Part shown: in pieces, positions 17,118 to 28,658 of the stretch
Layout of the letters: each line of letters opens with the position of its first letter
Position numbering within the stretch: position 1 is the stretch's first letter
Assembly (NCBI GenBank): GCA_937925515.1
Contig: CALALP010000001.1
Location: 6,937 to 70,936 of the forward strand
Length of the DNA: 64,000 nucleotides
Source: an uncultured Lachnoanaerobaculum sp.
GTDB lineage: Bacteria > Bacillota > Clostridia > Lachnospirales > Lachnospiraceae
Direction of reading: 5' to 3'
Program-made: the position numbers and the translations under genes
Notes under the pieces: model-generated
Told to the model about the DNA's origin: nothing
The model's input: only the letters and a program-made list of their open reading frames with translations
Databases searched by the model: none

Positions 17118-18927
17118 TTTGTCCCTTTACCTGCCTACCATTTTTAGGCATATACCTCTTTACGGGAATATGAATATAAACCTCTGTTCCTACATCAAGT
17201 TCAGAACGAATAAAAAGTCCGTACTCTGCACCAAAATAAAGCTTTATTCTCTCATTTACATTCTTTACTCCTATGCCTGAACCTCTTTTACTCTGAACTT
17301 TTTTAGTATCACTTGACAAAAGGTTGTCCATAGTTTCCTGTGTCATTCCCGGGCCGTTATCCTTTACCATAAAATACAGTTCCTGATTTTCAACCCATAC
17401 CTTTATTTCTATAAGTCCCTCACCCTCCATATATTCCATGCCATGATAAATAGCATTTTCAACTATTGGCTGTAGCATTATCTTAAGTGATTCTGTATTT
17501 TCTGCATCTACATTTGGAGAAATATCAATAGTATACTCAAACTTACTTCTCATTCTAATTGACTGAATCATAAGGTAGTTTCTGACATGTTCAATTTCAT
17601 TTTTAACATTTATAATAGTTTCTCCCTCACTAAGTGCTACTCTAAAAAACTTAGCTAAAGATGTAACCATTTTAACTGCTACTTCAGCCTTTTCAGACTC
17701 AATCATCCATACTATTGACTCCAAAGTATTATATAAGAAATGAGGGTTTATCTGCTCTTGCAATACTTCAAATTCTTTTTTCATCTTGAGTTCATGTTCT
17801 TCATCTAAATCTTTCATAAGCTTTTTTATTCTAAGCCTTAGCTCATTTACAGAACTTCCAAGATGTTGAATTTCATAATAACCACCTATATAAACTCTTG
17901 CATCTAAGTTTCCTCTATCAAGTTCATTAACAGACTTTTCTAGTTCACTTATAGGTTTTGTAATTCTTATTGAAATATAGCCATTTGCAAGTGAAACAAG
18001 AAGTATAATTATTATAAATATAAATACAAGGAAAAATATATCCTTTGTTAGGTTAAATGAAATGCCTAAGTTAGTCATTACTCCAACTACTCTCCAACCG
18101 GTATAGCCAACAGTTTTTATGATTACAGTTCTGTTTTGGTTATCAAATCTTTCTTCATAAGTTCCGTCCGGTTGATTTTTAACCTGCATATTATTTTCTT
18201 TAAATATATTAGCAGATACTAAACTCCCCTTTGGGTGCCAGATAATATTACCGTCTGCGTCCATAAGATAGACATATCCACTTTTCCCAAGCTTAACATT
18301 ACTTATAAGTTCATCAAGCCCTGAATAATTTAAATCAATAAGTAAAACTGCCTGTTCTGTTTTGCCGTCTTTGGTTACTTCAACTGCACGAGTAAGTTTA
18401 TTGACCCACTTATATTGATTTTCAGCAATGTCAAAAATATATTGCACTTCAGGATTAAAAAAGTGAACTGTATCAGGTTCTTCCAGGGTTTTACTAAACC
18501 ATTCCTCTTTATTTACTTTATATCCTGTCCTAATCCTAGAGGCAGGCACAACCTCCAACAGCTCTCCTGCCTTAGAAATTAATGCTATATCTTCGACAAT
18601 TACCTTGTTTCCCTCTCTTAACAAAGCCAGCTTTCCTACTACATCTTGAGTTTCGTCATCTAAATCTGTATTTTTTATAACTCCGTAATATGCTGAATTT
18701 GAAAGTCTTATTGCATTTCTTATATAGGATTCTACCGATAAATTGATTTGATTTACTCTTCCTATGCTATCTTCACGAACAGTTTTAGTAAGGGAACTCG
18801 AAAGTTTTATATACATTGCAAGCCCAAGTAAGCATACTGCAACAAGTGCTGTAAATGTAAAATAACCGTAAATCGAGTTCCTTATACTCTGTTCTTTGGT
18901 CTTTTTAATGACTTTTTCACTAGACAT
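17110..18927 (-). CDS. YesM/LytS-type sensor histidine kinase
   Basis: Domain order in 605 residues: membrane helix about 19-41; extracellular double-Cache-like domain about 45-290; membrane helix about 295-315; HAMP domain about 318-372; His_kinase domain with INPHFLYNTLE (phosphorylated His396); ATP-binding domain with NAIYHGME, GPGM and GSGIGVKNVNERI. This set is the hallmark of sensor kinases that control sugar uptake in Firmicutes. It lies between the response regulator (11-base gap) and the binding-protein-like gene (overlap). It is likely to phosphorylate the regulator next to it when the two outer sensors bind or lose ligand. Confidence 0.93.
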   Translation of the reverse strand: MSSEKVIKKTKEQSIRNSIYGYFTFTALVAVCLLGLAMYIKLSSSLTKTVREDSIGRVNQINLSVESYIRNAIRLSNSAYYGVIKNTDLDDETQDVVGKLALLREGNKVIVEDIALISKAGELLEVVPASRIRTGYKVNKEEWFSKTLEEPDTVHFFNPEVQYIFDIAENQYKWVNKLTRAVEVTKDGKTEQAVLLIDLNYSGLDELISNVKLGKSGYVYLMDADGNIIWHPKGSLVSANIFKENNMQVKNQPDGTYEERFDNQNRTVIIKTVGYTGWRVVGVMTNLGISFNLTKDIFFLVFIFIIIILLVSLANGYISIRITKPISELEKSVNELDRGNLDARVYIGGYYEIQHLGSSVNELRLRIKKLMKDLDEEHELKMKKEFEVLQEQINPHFLYNTLESIVWMIESEKAEVAVKMVTSLAKFFRVALSEGETIINVKNEIEHVRNYLMIQSIRMRSKFEYTIDISPNVDAENTESLKIMLQPIVENAIYHGMEYMEGEGLIEIKVWVENQELYFMVKDNGPGMTQETMDNLLSSDTKKVQSKRGSGIGVKNVNERIKLYFGAEYGLFIRSELDVGTEVYIHIPVKRYMPKNGRQVKGQNE

Positions 18928-18938
18928 AATATTTTAAA

Positions 18939-20582
18939 TTATATCTTTCTTGGATGAACCTGTTTAAAGGTAGCAACTCTATATTTTGTAGGTGGTATAC
19001 CAAATTTTTTCTTAAATACATAACTAAAGTAATTTTGCTCCTGATAACCCACCATTTCTGCTATAACATAGGTTTTATAATCAGTAGTATTTAAAAGTTC
19101 TACTGCCTTATTAAGTCTTAAGTCAGTCAAATAAGCTACATAAGTCTGAGACATTTCTTTCTTGAAAAGTGTTGAGAAATATGCAGGACTCATGTGTAGA
19201 TGCTTGCAAATTATTTCAACTGAAAGAGCAGGATTTTGATAATTATGATTAATGTATTCCTTAGCCTCTTTTATAATCTGCTTTGTAGTAGTTTCTCTCT
19301 TAAGTTGTATTCTACTATTAAGGTCTTTGCAAATCTCAATAAGCCACTCTTTAAAGTCTTTTACATTATTAAGTCTTGAAATAATGTATGAATAATCAGA
19401 CATTGCATCGGTATTGATTTCATATTGTTGCATTAGGTTTACAACACAAGCAACTATACTAAACATATATGCTTTTGACTGTCTTACATGAACTCTTGTA
19501 GAAGTCATTTTCTGATATATATTCTCAACTACTTCTTTAATTCTTTCTTCAGGTCCAAATTTAATGACTGAAATTATATCATTTTCTTCTTTTTCATCAA
19601 ACTTAAGTATTCCTACATTTACAGGTTCTACATCTTGGATATAAATAACTCCACCAATTCCTATCACTCTCTTATATCCTATTGCATCAACTGCCGCATT
19701 ATAAGATTCCTCAATATTTAAAATATCTGTTTTACTATCTCCAAATCCCATAGTAATAGGTACTCCAAGTGTTCTTAAAGACTCTCTACATACATCTCTA
19801 AGTACGTCCATAAGACCTGTTTGAGTATTTGTTTCGTCAATAGCAAATATTATAACTATTCTTGAATCAAGTGCTGATGAAAAGATAGCATTTCTGCAAT
19901 AAACTGTAATCTTTTCTTCAAGTAGTTTTCTCACTGATATAGGAATAAGTTCTCTATCTCCTGTAAATTCTCCAAGTACATCAATCTTATCTATTTCAAT
20001 GTCTACTACTGCACATGTCCATTTTCTTGCACCAAGTAGGTCAAGTTCAAATCTTTTAATTTTTGTTTCTATCTCTTCTCTATCTAAGTGATAATGATTG
20101 CTGTTTCTAATTAATTTATTTAAAAATTGTTCTCTTAGAGTAGGTAGACTTGCATTATAGTTTTCCATAAGCATAGCTATATTTTTTCTTGCCTCTATTT
20201 CCTCATTTAGAGAATCTCTAACTCTTGTAAGAACGTCATTTAATGCCTCTACATCAATAGGTTTTAAAATGTATTCTTTTACACCATATCTCATAGCCTC
20301 TTGTGCATATTCAAACTGACTATATCCTGAAAGTATTATAACTTTAATTGACGGATATTTTTGCTGAACCCACTTTGCAAGTTCAAGACCACTCATATAT
20401 GGCATGTGAATATCTGTTATAATTACATTTGGCTCCAAAGCCTCAATCTTTTCCATTGCATCTTGACCATTTTCAGCATCTCCTACAAAATCATAGCCTG
20501 CTTTTTCCCAGTCAATTTTACTTACAATACTCTTACGAGCCTCTTCTTCGTCATCTACTAACATTATCTTGTATAAGTTCAT
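18939..20582 (-). CDS. YesN-type response regulator with AraC DNA-binding domain
   Basis: The 547-residue protein starts with a receiver domain (MLVDDEEEARKS, phospho-acceptor Asp57 in VIITDIHMP, Lys in YILKPID). The middle 150-430 is a regulatory region seen in YesN proteins. The last 100 residues are an AraC-type double helix-turn-helix (YINHNYQNPALSVEIICKHL, then FKKKFGIPPTKYR). Such regulators activate sugar transporter promoters; the natural target here is the mgl operon downstream. It is the first gene of the sensing cluster, 15 bases after greA, so it may also be transcribed from the greA promoter. Confidence 0.93.
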   Translation of the reverse strand: MNLYKIMLVDDEEEARKSIVSKIDWEKAGYDFVGDAENGQDAMEKIEALEPNVIITDIHMPYMSGLELAKWVQQKYPSIKVIILSGYSQFEYAQEAMRYGVKEYILKPIDVEALNDVLTRVRDSLNEEIEARKNIAMLMENYNASLPTLREQFLNKLIRNSNHYHLDREEIETKIKRFELDLLGARKWTCAVVDIEIDKIDVLGEFTGDRELIPISVRKLLEEKITVYCRNAIFSSALDSRIVIIFAIDETNTQTGLMDVLRDVCRESLRTLGVPITMGFGDSKTDILNIEESYNAAVDAIGYKRVIGIGGVIYIQDVEPVNVGILKFDEKEENDIISVIKFGPEERIKEVVENIYQKMTSTRVHVRQSKAYMFSIVACVVNLMQQYEINTDAMSDYSYIISRLNNVKDFKEWLIEICKDLNSRIQLKRETTTKQIIKEAKEYINHNYQNPALSVEIICKHLHMSPAYFSTLFKKEMSQTYVAYLTDLRLNKAVELLNTTDYKTYVIAEMVGYQEQNYFSYVFKKKFGIPPTKYRVATFKQVHPRKI

Positions 20583-20597
20583 AAATCCTCCTATTAG

Positions 20598-21095
20598 CTA
20601 ATAAGTTCTAATATTATCATCTGCAATATCTTCGGATATTTCAAGGATTTTAACATAGTATCCCTTATCCTCAGAAATCTTTATATATACCCTGTCGCCT
20701 ACTTTTTTCCTAACTAATGCTTTTCCTATTGGAGATTCAATGCTTATTCTTCCTGCTAAAGAATCCCCCCTAATTGTAGTAACAAGTTTATATTCTTCCT
20801 CTTCGCCATCATCTTCAAAATAAATCTTGACTTTTTTATTAAGTCCTACCTCATCGAATTTTGTAGTATCTTCAATGAGTTCTGCAAAGTTTATAACTTT
20901 TTTCAGATAATTTATTCTGCTTTCATTTTGGTTCTTCTCTCTTTTGGCTGCATAATACTCAAAGTTTTCAGATAAATCTCCTTGAGCTCTTGCCTCTTTT
21001 ACAGCCTCTATAAGTTTAGGTCTTAACTCAAGTATCCTATAATCTATCTCATTTTGTATTTTTTTAATATCTTCTTTTGTAAGTCTTTTTCCCAT
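20598..21095 (-). CDS. greA: Transcription elongation factor GreA
   Basis: GreA rescues backtracked RNA polymerase by stimulating cleavage of the nascent RNA. The 165-residue protein has the N-terminal coiled coil with the tip acidic region (QGDLSENFEYYAAKREK, about 38-55) and the C-terminal FKBP-like domain (ESPIGKALVRKKVGDRVYIKI). Length and motifs are typical. The ATG at 21095 has ACGGAG upstream. A MITE-like repeat follows upstream, so its promoter must lie in about 21096-21168. The 15-base gap to the yesN-like gene suggests co-transcription. Confidence 0.94.
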   Translation of the reverse strand: MGKRLTKEDIKKIQNEIDYRILELRPKLIEAVKEARAQGDLSENFEYYAAKREKNQNESRINYLKKVINFAELIEDTTKFDEVGLNKKVKIYFEDDGEEEEYKLVTTIRGDSLAGRISIESPIGKALVRKKVGDRVYIKISEDKGYYVKILEISEDIADDNIRTY

Positions 21096-21168
21096 TCCTA
21101 CTCCGTTTAAATGTCAAAATGTCATAGAGAATATATTTTTCTTCATCTTTCTTCATTATATTTTTTTA

Positions 21169-21308
21169 TGGGGTGTTGTAAAATATCTATCTGTTGGGAT
21201 TTGTCCCCCGTAGGGGAACAAATCCCACATAACAATGAATAAACTTATTGTTTTCCAATAAAGGACAATGATAATCTATTCATAAAAACTAATTTTAAAA
21301 CAGCCCCA
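21169..21308 (-). repeat. MITE-like element, copy B, best-preserved copy
   Basis: About 140 bases with terminal inverted repeats TGGGGTGTTGTAAAAT (21169-21184) and, from the other end, TGGGGCTGTTTTAAAAT. It carries an inner hairpin at 21195-21227 (TGGGATTTGT-CCCC/GGGG-ACAAATCCCA, one mismatch). It has no coding potential. It lies between greA and atpC. The same sequence, in the other direction, is found at 5413-5560 and in part at 63815-63906. Confidence 0.68.
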
Positions 21309-21323
21309 CACATTGCTTTATCC

Positions 21324-21725
21324 CTAGCCCCTATTCTTGGTATCAATTCTTACTAAAGCTCTCTTTAATGCAATTTCTGCTCTAAGTACATCTATACCTG
21401 AATCAGGGTTTTCAAGTCGTCTTTTAGCTCTTATTTTAGCCTCTTTTGCTCTTTCCTCGTCTATCTCATCAGGCCACTCACAAATCTCTGCCATAATTGT
21501 AACTTGCTCTTCAAGTACTTCACAAAAGCCTGAAATAAGTGCGGCAACTTTTTCCTCTGAATCCTCATGTATTATAAGCTGTCCGGGGGAAATGATGCAA
21601 GTCATAGGAATATGCTTAGCATAAATACCTATTCTTCCATTGGTAGTATTAAATTCTACCATATTCACTTCTTTCTCATAGAACACTCTAGTAGGTGTTA
21701 TAACTTTTAATTTAAATCCTACCAT
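21324..21725 (-). CDS. atpC: ATP synthase F1 subunit epsilon
   Basis: The 133-residue protein has the beta-sandwich head (VITPTRVFYEKEVNMVEFNTTNGRIGIYAKHIPM) and the C-terminal two-helix hairpin (IDEERAKEAKIRAKRRLENP). It sits on the gamma subunit in the central stalk and tempers ATPase activity. It is the last gene of the ATP synthase operon, nine bases after atpD. Size and order are normal. Confidence 0.94.
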   Translation of the reverse strand: MVGFKLKVITPTRVFYEKEVNMVEFNTTNGRIGIYAKHIPMTCIISPGQLIIHEDSEEKVAALISGFCEVLEEQVTIMAEICEWPDEIDEERAKEAKIRAKRRLENPDSGIDVLRAEIALKRALVRIDTKNRG

Positions 21726-21734
21726 AGAGCCCTC

Positions 21735-23129
<1,395 letters not shown>

Positions 23130-23140
23130 CTAATTTTAGC

Positions 23141-24025
23141 TTAACTAATTGCATTAGCACCTGCAACAATCTCTGTAAGCTCTTGAGTAATTGCCCCTTG
23201 TCTTGCTCTATTATAAGAAAGTCCAAGTTCCTCAATCAACTCTTTTGCATTATTGGTTGCATTTTCCATTGCTGTCATTCTTGCCCCATTTTCAGAGGCA
23301 ACTGACTGTTGCAAAGCTCCAAAAATAATTGAGGCCATATATTTAGGTACTATTGCATTTAAAACTTCTTCCTCATTTGGCGAATAGTTCATCTGACTTT
23401 TATAGCTATGTTCTGTTTTTTCTACACCATTTGCCTGCTCTGAATTAAAATCAATGTCCTTACTTGAAATAGGTAGAAGTTTTAAAAATGTAGGAATATG
23501 TACAACAGTATTTTTAAAACCTGTATATGCAAGATAAATTTCTGAAACTATCCCTTTTTCAAATTCCTCTAAAAGAAGTTTTGTTATATCAGACGCATCT
23601 TGATACAGTGGAGAGTTTATAATTTCAGGATATTCTCCCACAATTTCATAACCCTTTCTTTTAAGTCCGTCCTCTCCCTTTTTACCTATTGAATACACGA
23701 GAGTATCATTTTTATCAAGCTTTGAGGATACTAATTTTATAATGTTATTATTATACCCCCCTGCCAAGCCTCTATTTGCTGTTATAACAATGACTGCTTT
23801 TTTACCTGTTTTATTAAGTTTAAGGTACTTATGATCAAGACCTGAACTTTTTTCAAGTATCGAGCTAATAGTTTCATGCATTAAAGTAAAATAAGTCTTA
23901 GACTGTTCAGCTTTACTTCTTGACTTTTGTAACTTTACAGTGGATACAAGTTTCATAGCCTTTGTTATTTGACTTGTACTTTGTATACTCGCTCTCCTAC
24001 GCTTTATTTCTTTCATAGAAGCCAT
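23141..24025 (-). CDS. atpG: ATP synthase F1 subunit gamma
   Basis: Rotor shaft of the F1 motor, 294 residues. The N-terminal MKEIKRRRASIQSTSQITKAMKLVSTVKLQKS helix and the C-terminal helix with MTAMENATNNAKELIEELGLSYNRARQGAITQE, which form the central coiled coil, are both typical. ITANRGLAGGYN near 82 is also conserved. It sits between alpha and beta genes with short gaps. Confidence 0.96.
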   Translation of the reverse strand: MASMKEIKRRRASIQSTSQITKAMKLVSTVKLQKSRSKAEQSKTYFTLMHETISSILEKSSGLDHKYLKLNKTGKKAVIVITANRGLAGGYNNNIIKLVSSKLDKNDTLVYSIGKKGEDGLKRKGYEIVGEYPEIINSPLYQDASDITKLLLEEFEKGIVSEIYLAYTGFKNTVVHIPTFLKLLPISSKDIDFNSEQANGVEKTEHSYKSQMNYSPNEEEVLNAIVPKYMASIIFGALQQSVASENGARMTAMENATNNAKELIEELGLSYNRARQGAITQELTEIVAGANAIS

Positions 24026-24043
24026 AGCTTTACCTCTCTTTAC

Positions 24044-25549
<1,506 letters not shown>

Positions 25550-25588
25550 TTATACCTGCCTTTTCTTTTTTCTGTTTATACAACTTAA

Positions 25589-26128
25589 TTATGCTTTAAC
25601 TTCAAGTAGTTTTTTCTTTATATTATATATTTTTGTTTTAATGCTGGAATCAACTATTCTATCTTGAATTCGTATTATAAGACCCCCTATAATACTCTCA
25701 TCTACTTCAAAATTTAATTCAAATTTATTATACTTAGTAGTAGAAATTAGTTTTTCTTCTATATTCTTTTTTTGTACTTCACTTAAAGCTATTGCACTCT
25801 TTATATAAGCAATTCCGATGTTATTATATTCCTTATAAAGACCTATAAAATAATCAAATATACTTATATAATTTTCCTGTCTATTTTTATCAAGTACAGT
25901 CCTTAAAAAGCTTTGAAATTCTTTTGAAATTCTACCCTCAAAAATATTTTTTAAAATAATATTTTTTTCCTCTCTATTAATTTGTGGAGAGTTAAATATC
26001 TTTATAATTTCAGGTAAAAATGCTTTTTTTACAACAAGTACCTCTTCATATACAGTATCAAGAATATCCCTTTCTTTTGCAAGTTCAAAAAGTGCATCTC
26101 CATAAACCTTTGAAACTAACTTTGCCAT
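25589..26128 (-). CDS. atpH: ATP synthase F1 subunit delta
   Basis: Peripheral-stalk subunit of 179 residues that joins the b dimer to the top of the alpha-beta head. It has the N-terminal helical bundle (VYGDALFELAKERDILDTVYEE) and the C-terminal VDESIIGGLIIRIQDRIVDSSIKTKI signature. Its start overlaps the end of atpF by 13 bases, so both are translationally coupled. Confidence 0.94.
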   Translation of the reverse strand: MAKLVSKVYGDALFELAKERDILDTVYEEVLVVKKAFLPEIIKIFNSPQINREEKNIILKNIFEGRISKEFQSFLRTVLDKNRQENYISIFDYFIGLYKEYNNIGIAYIKSAIALSEVQKKNIEEKLISTTKYNKFELNFEVDESIIGGLIIRIQDRIVDSSIKTKIYNIKKKLLEVKA

Positions 26129-26631
26129 GTGCTTTCACCTATCTCCTTAAGGGTATCTTCTATAAGACTTGAAGATAATTCCACACTCATAGATGAGCCT
26201 ATTGCCTTTGAGGCAATTAAAGATGAAATGTTTATAAAATCATTTTTAATTTCATCTATTACTTTCTTCTTTTCAAGTTCTACCTCTTTACCGGCTCTAT
26301 CCTTGATTCGCTCTGCCTCTTTTATTGCCTCTTTAATTATTTCATCTTCATTTTGTTTTGCTTTTTTTCTGGCGTTTTCCAAAATTGTATTTGCCTCTTT
26401 ATCTACCTGCCTTAATTTTTCCTCATATTCAGCCTTTAATTGAAAAGCCTTTGTCATGTCATCTTGTGCAGAAGATATTTGCATTGCAATCCTTTCTTTT
26501 CTGTCATTTAAAACTTTTTTCAAAGGATTGAAAAGTAAAAAAGAAAGAAGTGCAAAAAGAATAAGCATTGCAACACCCATGATAAAAGCATCAAAGAGAA
26601 ACTGAGCGTCAAACCCTATTATTCTTTCCAA
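26116..26631 (-). CDS. atpF: ATP synthase F0 subunit b
   Basis: One membrane helix at about 10-34, followed by a long charged coiled coil to residue 171, the stator arm. Features: FNPLKKVLNDRKERIAMQI after the helix and the KKAKQNEDEII-type heptads. Normal length. It lies 12 bases after atpE. Confidence 0.94.
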   Translation of the reverse strand: MERIIGFDAQFLFDAFIMGVAMLILFALLSFLLFNPLKKVLNDRKERIAMQISSAQDDMTKAFQLKAEYEEKLRQVDKEANTILENARKKAKQNEDEIIKEAIKEAERIKDRAGKEVELEKKKVIDEIKNDFINISSLIASKAIGSSMSVELSSSLIEDTLKEIGESTWQS

Positions 26632-26643
26632 AATGCCCTCCTC

Positions 26644-26910
<267 letters not shown>

Positions 26911-26968
26911 CTAAAATTTTTTATTCAAATATACACAAGGTATTTGAAATAACTAATTGTAAAACAAC

Positions 26969-27652
26969 TTATAGTTTATCATTAATATAAACCATACTCA
27001 ACATACAAAATACATAAGTTTGTATACAACCTGAAAAAACATCACAATAAGCATGAAGTGCTGACGGAATTACAAACTTAAATGCTAATGGCATCATTCC
27101 ATACCATAGACCCATTATTATTACTCCTGACAATAAGTTTGCATAAAGACGTAAACTTATTGACAATGGGTTTGCTAGTTCTCCAATCAAATTAATTGGA
27201 AACAAAAATGGAGTAGGTTCAAAAAGACTTGTAAAATGCTTTAACTTATTATTTTTAATTCCTTGGTACTGTACAGTAAGAAATGTAAACATTCCTAATA
27301 AAAATGTAACACCATAATCAGCAGTAGGATTTCTAAGTCCTATAAGCCCACTTAAATTGGATACTAGGATAAATATAAAAAGTGTTCCTATATAATTTAT
27401 GAATCTATTTCTATTTTCTCCTAATACACTTTGACACATATTATCAAGCATCTCATACATAAGTTCTATGACATTTTGAAAACCACTTGGTCTATCAGTT
27501 GCTTTTCTTAATGTCAAATTTGCTGCAATAGCAAAACCTAAAATGATAAGCATTACTACTAAAAGCGATATTGTAGTTGTGGTTATCCAAAGCTTATGCC
27601 CAAATAATTCAAATGAGTAAATTCCATGTATAGAAAAATCTACATTATTCAT
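26969..27652 (-). CDS. atpB: ATP synthase F0 subunit a
   Basis: The stator channel subunit, 227 residues with five or six membrane helices. The essential arginine is present in the helix NPLSISLRLYANLLSG (R168), and the following helix carries the Gly/Tyr/Cys-rich end CDVFSGCIQTYVFCMLSMVYI. It is shorter at the N-terminus than in proteobacteria, as usual for Firmicutes. GGAGG precedes the ATG. Confidence 0.95.
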   Translation of the reverse strand: MNNVDFSIHGIYSFELFGHKLWITTTTISLLVVMLIILGFAIAANLTLRKATDRPSGFQNVIELMYEMLDNMCQSVLGENRNRFINYIGTLFIFILVSNLSGLIGLRNPTADYGVTFLLGMFTFLTVQYQGIKNNKLKHFTSLFEPTPFLFPINLIGELANPLSISLRLYANLLSGVIIMGLWYGMMPLAFKFVIPSALHAYCDVFSGCIQTYVFCMLSMVYINDKL

Positions 27653-27740
27653 ACTTCCTCCTTTCCTAATTTTCCTTATTGAGGAGTGTTCCCCTCTTTG
27701 TAAAATTCATGTTAAATGAATTAAACATACTTAATTATTT

Positions 27741-28136
27741 TTACTTGGAAAATATTTTATGAGCTAAAGGTTGTAAGTATGCTCCAAGTTTTATTCCTAA
27801 AAGTGAAAATGCTATTCCTAAGACATTTACATACTTACTTCTCCAAAACACTGCAACTATTATAATAACACATACAATCCTAAGTGTAGACCTTATAGTA
27901 ACTTTTTTTCTAGCATATTCTCTATCTTTACTACTAACAGCATCTTCTATTGTAGTTGCCATATTCCATAAAAACAAAATACTTACTACAAAGCCAACAA
28001 GTATGCCAAGCTCCAAAGACATTATATCATATCCAATTTTCTTAGCAAAAAAAAATGCCAGAATTGCTAAAATAATTTCAAATATAAACAGTCCAAACCA
28101 CATCTCATACATGGTTTTTTTTAGCTTTTTATTCAC
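27741..28136 (-). CDS. ATP synthase subunit I-like membrane protein
   Basis: The 131-residue protein has four predicted membrane helices and no soluble domain. Its position between the AtpZ-like gene (four-base overlap) and atpB is that of AtpI, which in other bacteria helps assemble the c ring. The sequence is diverged and I see no invariant motif beyond the helix pattern (FGLFIFEIILAILAFFFAKK). Call is mainly by position. Confidence 0.75.
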   Translation of the reverse strand: MNKKLKKTMYEMWFGLFIFEIILAILAFFFAKKIGYDIMSLELGILVGFVVSILFLWNMATTIEDAVSSKDREYARKKVTIRSTLRIVCVIIIVAVFWRSKYVNVLGIAFSLLGIKLGAYLQPLAHKIFSK

Positions 28137-28450
28137 TCTTTCTCCTTAAATACCCTACTCTTAAGTTTAGGTTTACTTGTCATCTTTTTGTTCTCTGTAT
28201 AATCTAATTCCTGACTTTCTTCTTCGGTTTTTTGCAAAACATTTTCAATTAATCTATATGCTGATTGCAAACCTGAAACCAAGCCTAAAATAACAAGTAT
28301 AAGCATAATATCTATATTATACTTATTTTTAAGCCATGTTCCAAACCAAATGCACATAAAAATCGGAACTACAACTGAAAAGCCCAACTGAGAAACTAAA
28401 GAAAGACTTCTCCAAATCTCATTATTATTTTTTTTCATAGCAAGCCTCAT
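28133..28450 (-). CDS. AtpZ/AtpI-family membrane protein, first gene of the atp operon
   Basis: The 105-residue protein has two membrane helices (about 18-37 and 49-66) and a polar C-terminal tail. This is the AtpZ/AtpI layout (SLVSQLGFSVVVPIFMCIWFGTWLKNKYN, then a second helix with LGLVSGLQSAYRLI). These proteins lead many atp operons and are linked to c-ring assembly or divalent cation transport. The start is uncertain: ATG at 28450 has weak TAGGG, while Met5 at 28438 is preceded by GAGG. Confidence 0.78.
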   Translation of the reverse strand: MRLAMKKNNNEIWRSLSLVSQLGFSVVVPIFMCIWFGTWLKNKYNIDIMLILVILGLVSGLQSAYRLIENVLQKTEEESQELDYTENKKMTSKPKLKSRVFKEKE

Positions 28451-28482
28451 AATCCCTAACTTCTACTAAATAGTAATATTAT

Positions 28483-28511
28483 ATAATATTTTTTGTCATT
28501 GTACTATACAA
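28483..28511 (-). promoter_or_regulatory. Probable promoter of the ATP synthase operon
   Basis: On the minus strand TTGTAT (28506-28511), 17-base spacer, TATTAT (28483-28488), about 33 bases before the first start codon. Confidence 0.6.
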
Positions 28512-28594
28512 AAAACATCTATATACTTAACTAAATATATATATATTCTCCTAATTATAACCTATAATTCCAATTTTTGTCTAGTAAATGAGAA

Positions 28595-28622
28595 CAAGAG
28601 GGTACAAATTTGTACCCCCTTG
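28595..28622 (-). terminator. 28-base palindrome after the fibronectin-like protein gene
   Basis: CAAG-A-GGGTACAAA and its mirror TTTGTACCC-C-CTTG, one mismatch. It lies 36 bases after the stop codon. On the minus strand it is followed by TTCTCATTT, not a clean T tract. Confidence 0.6.
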
Positions 28623-28658
28623 CAATGTCAGATTCTTGTTTTTATTTAATTTTTAAAG

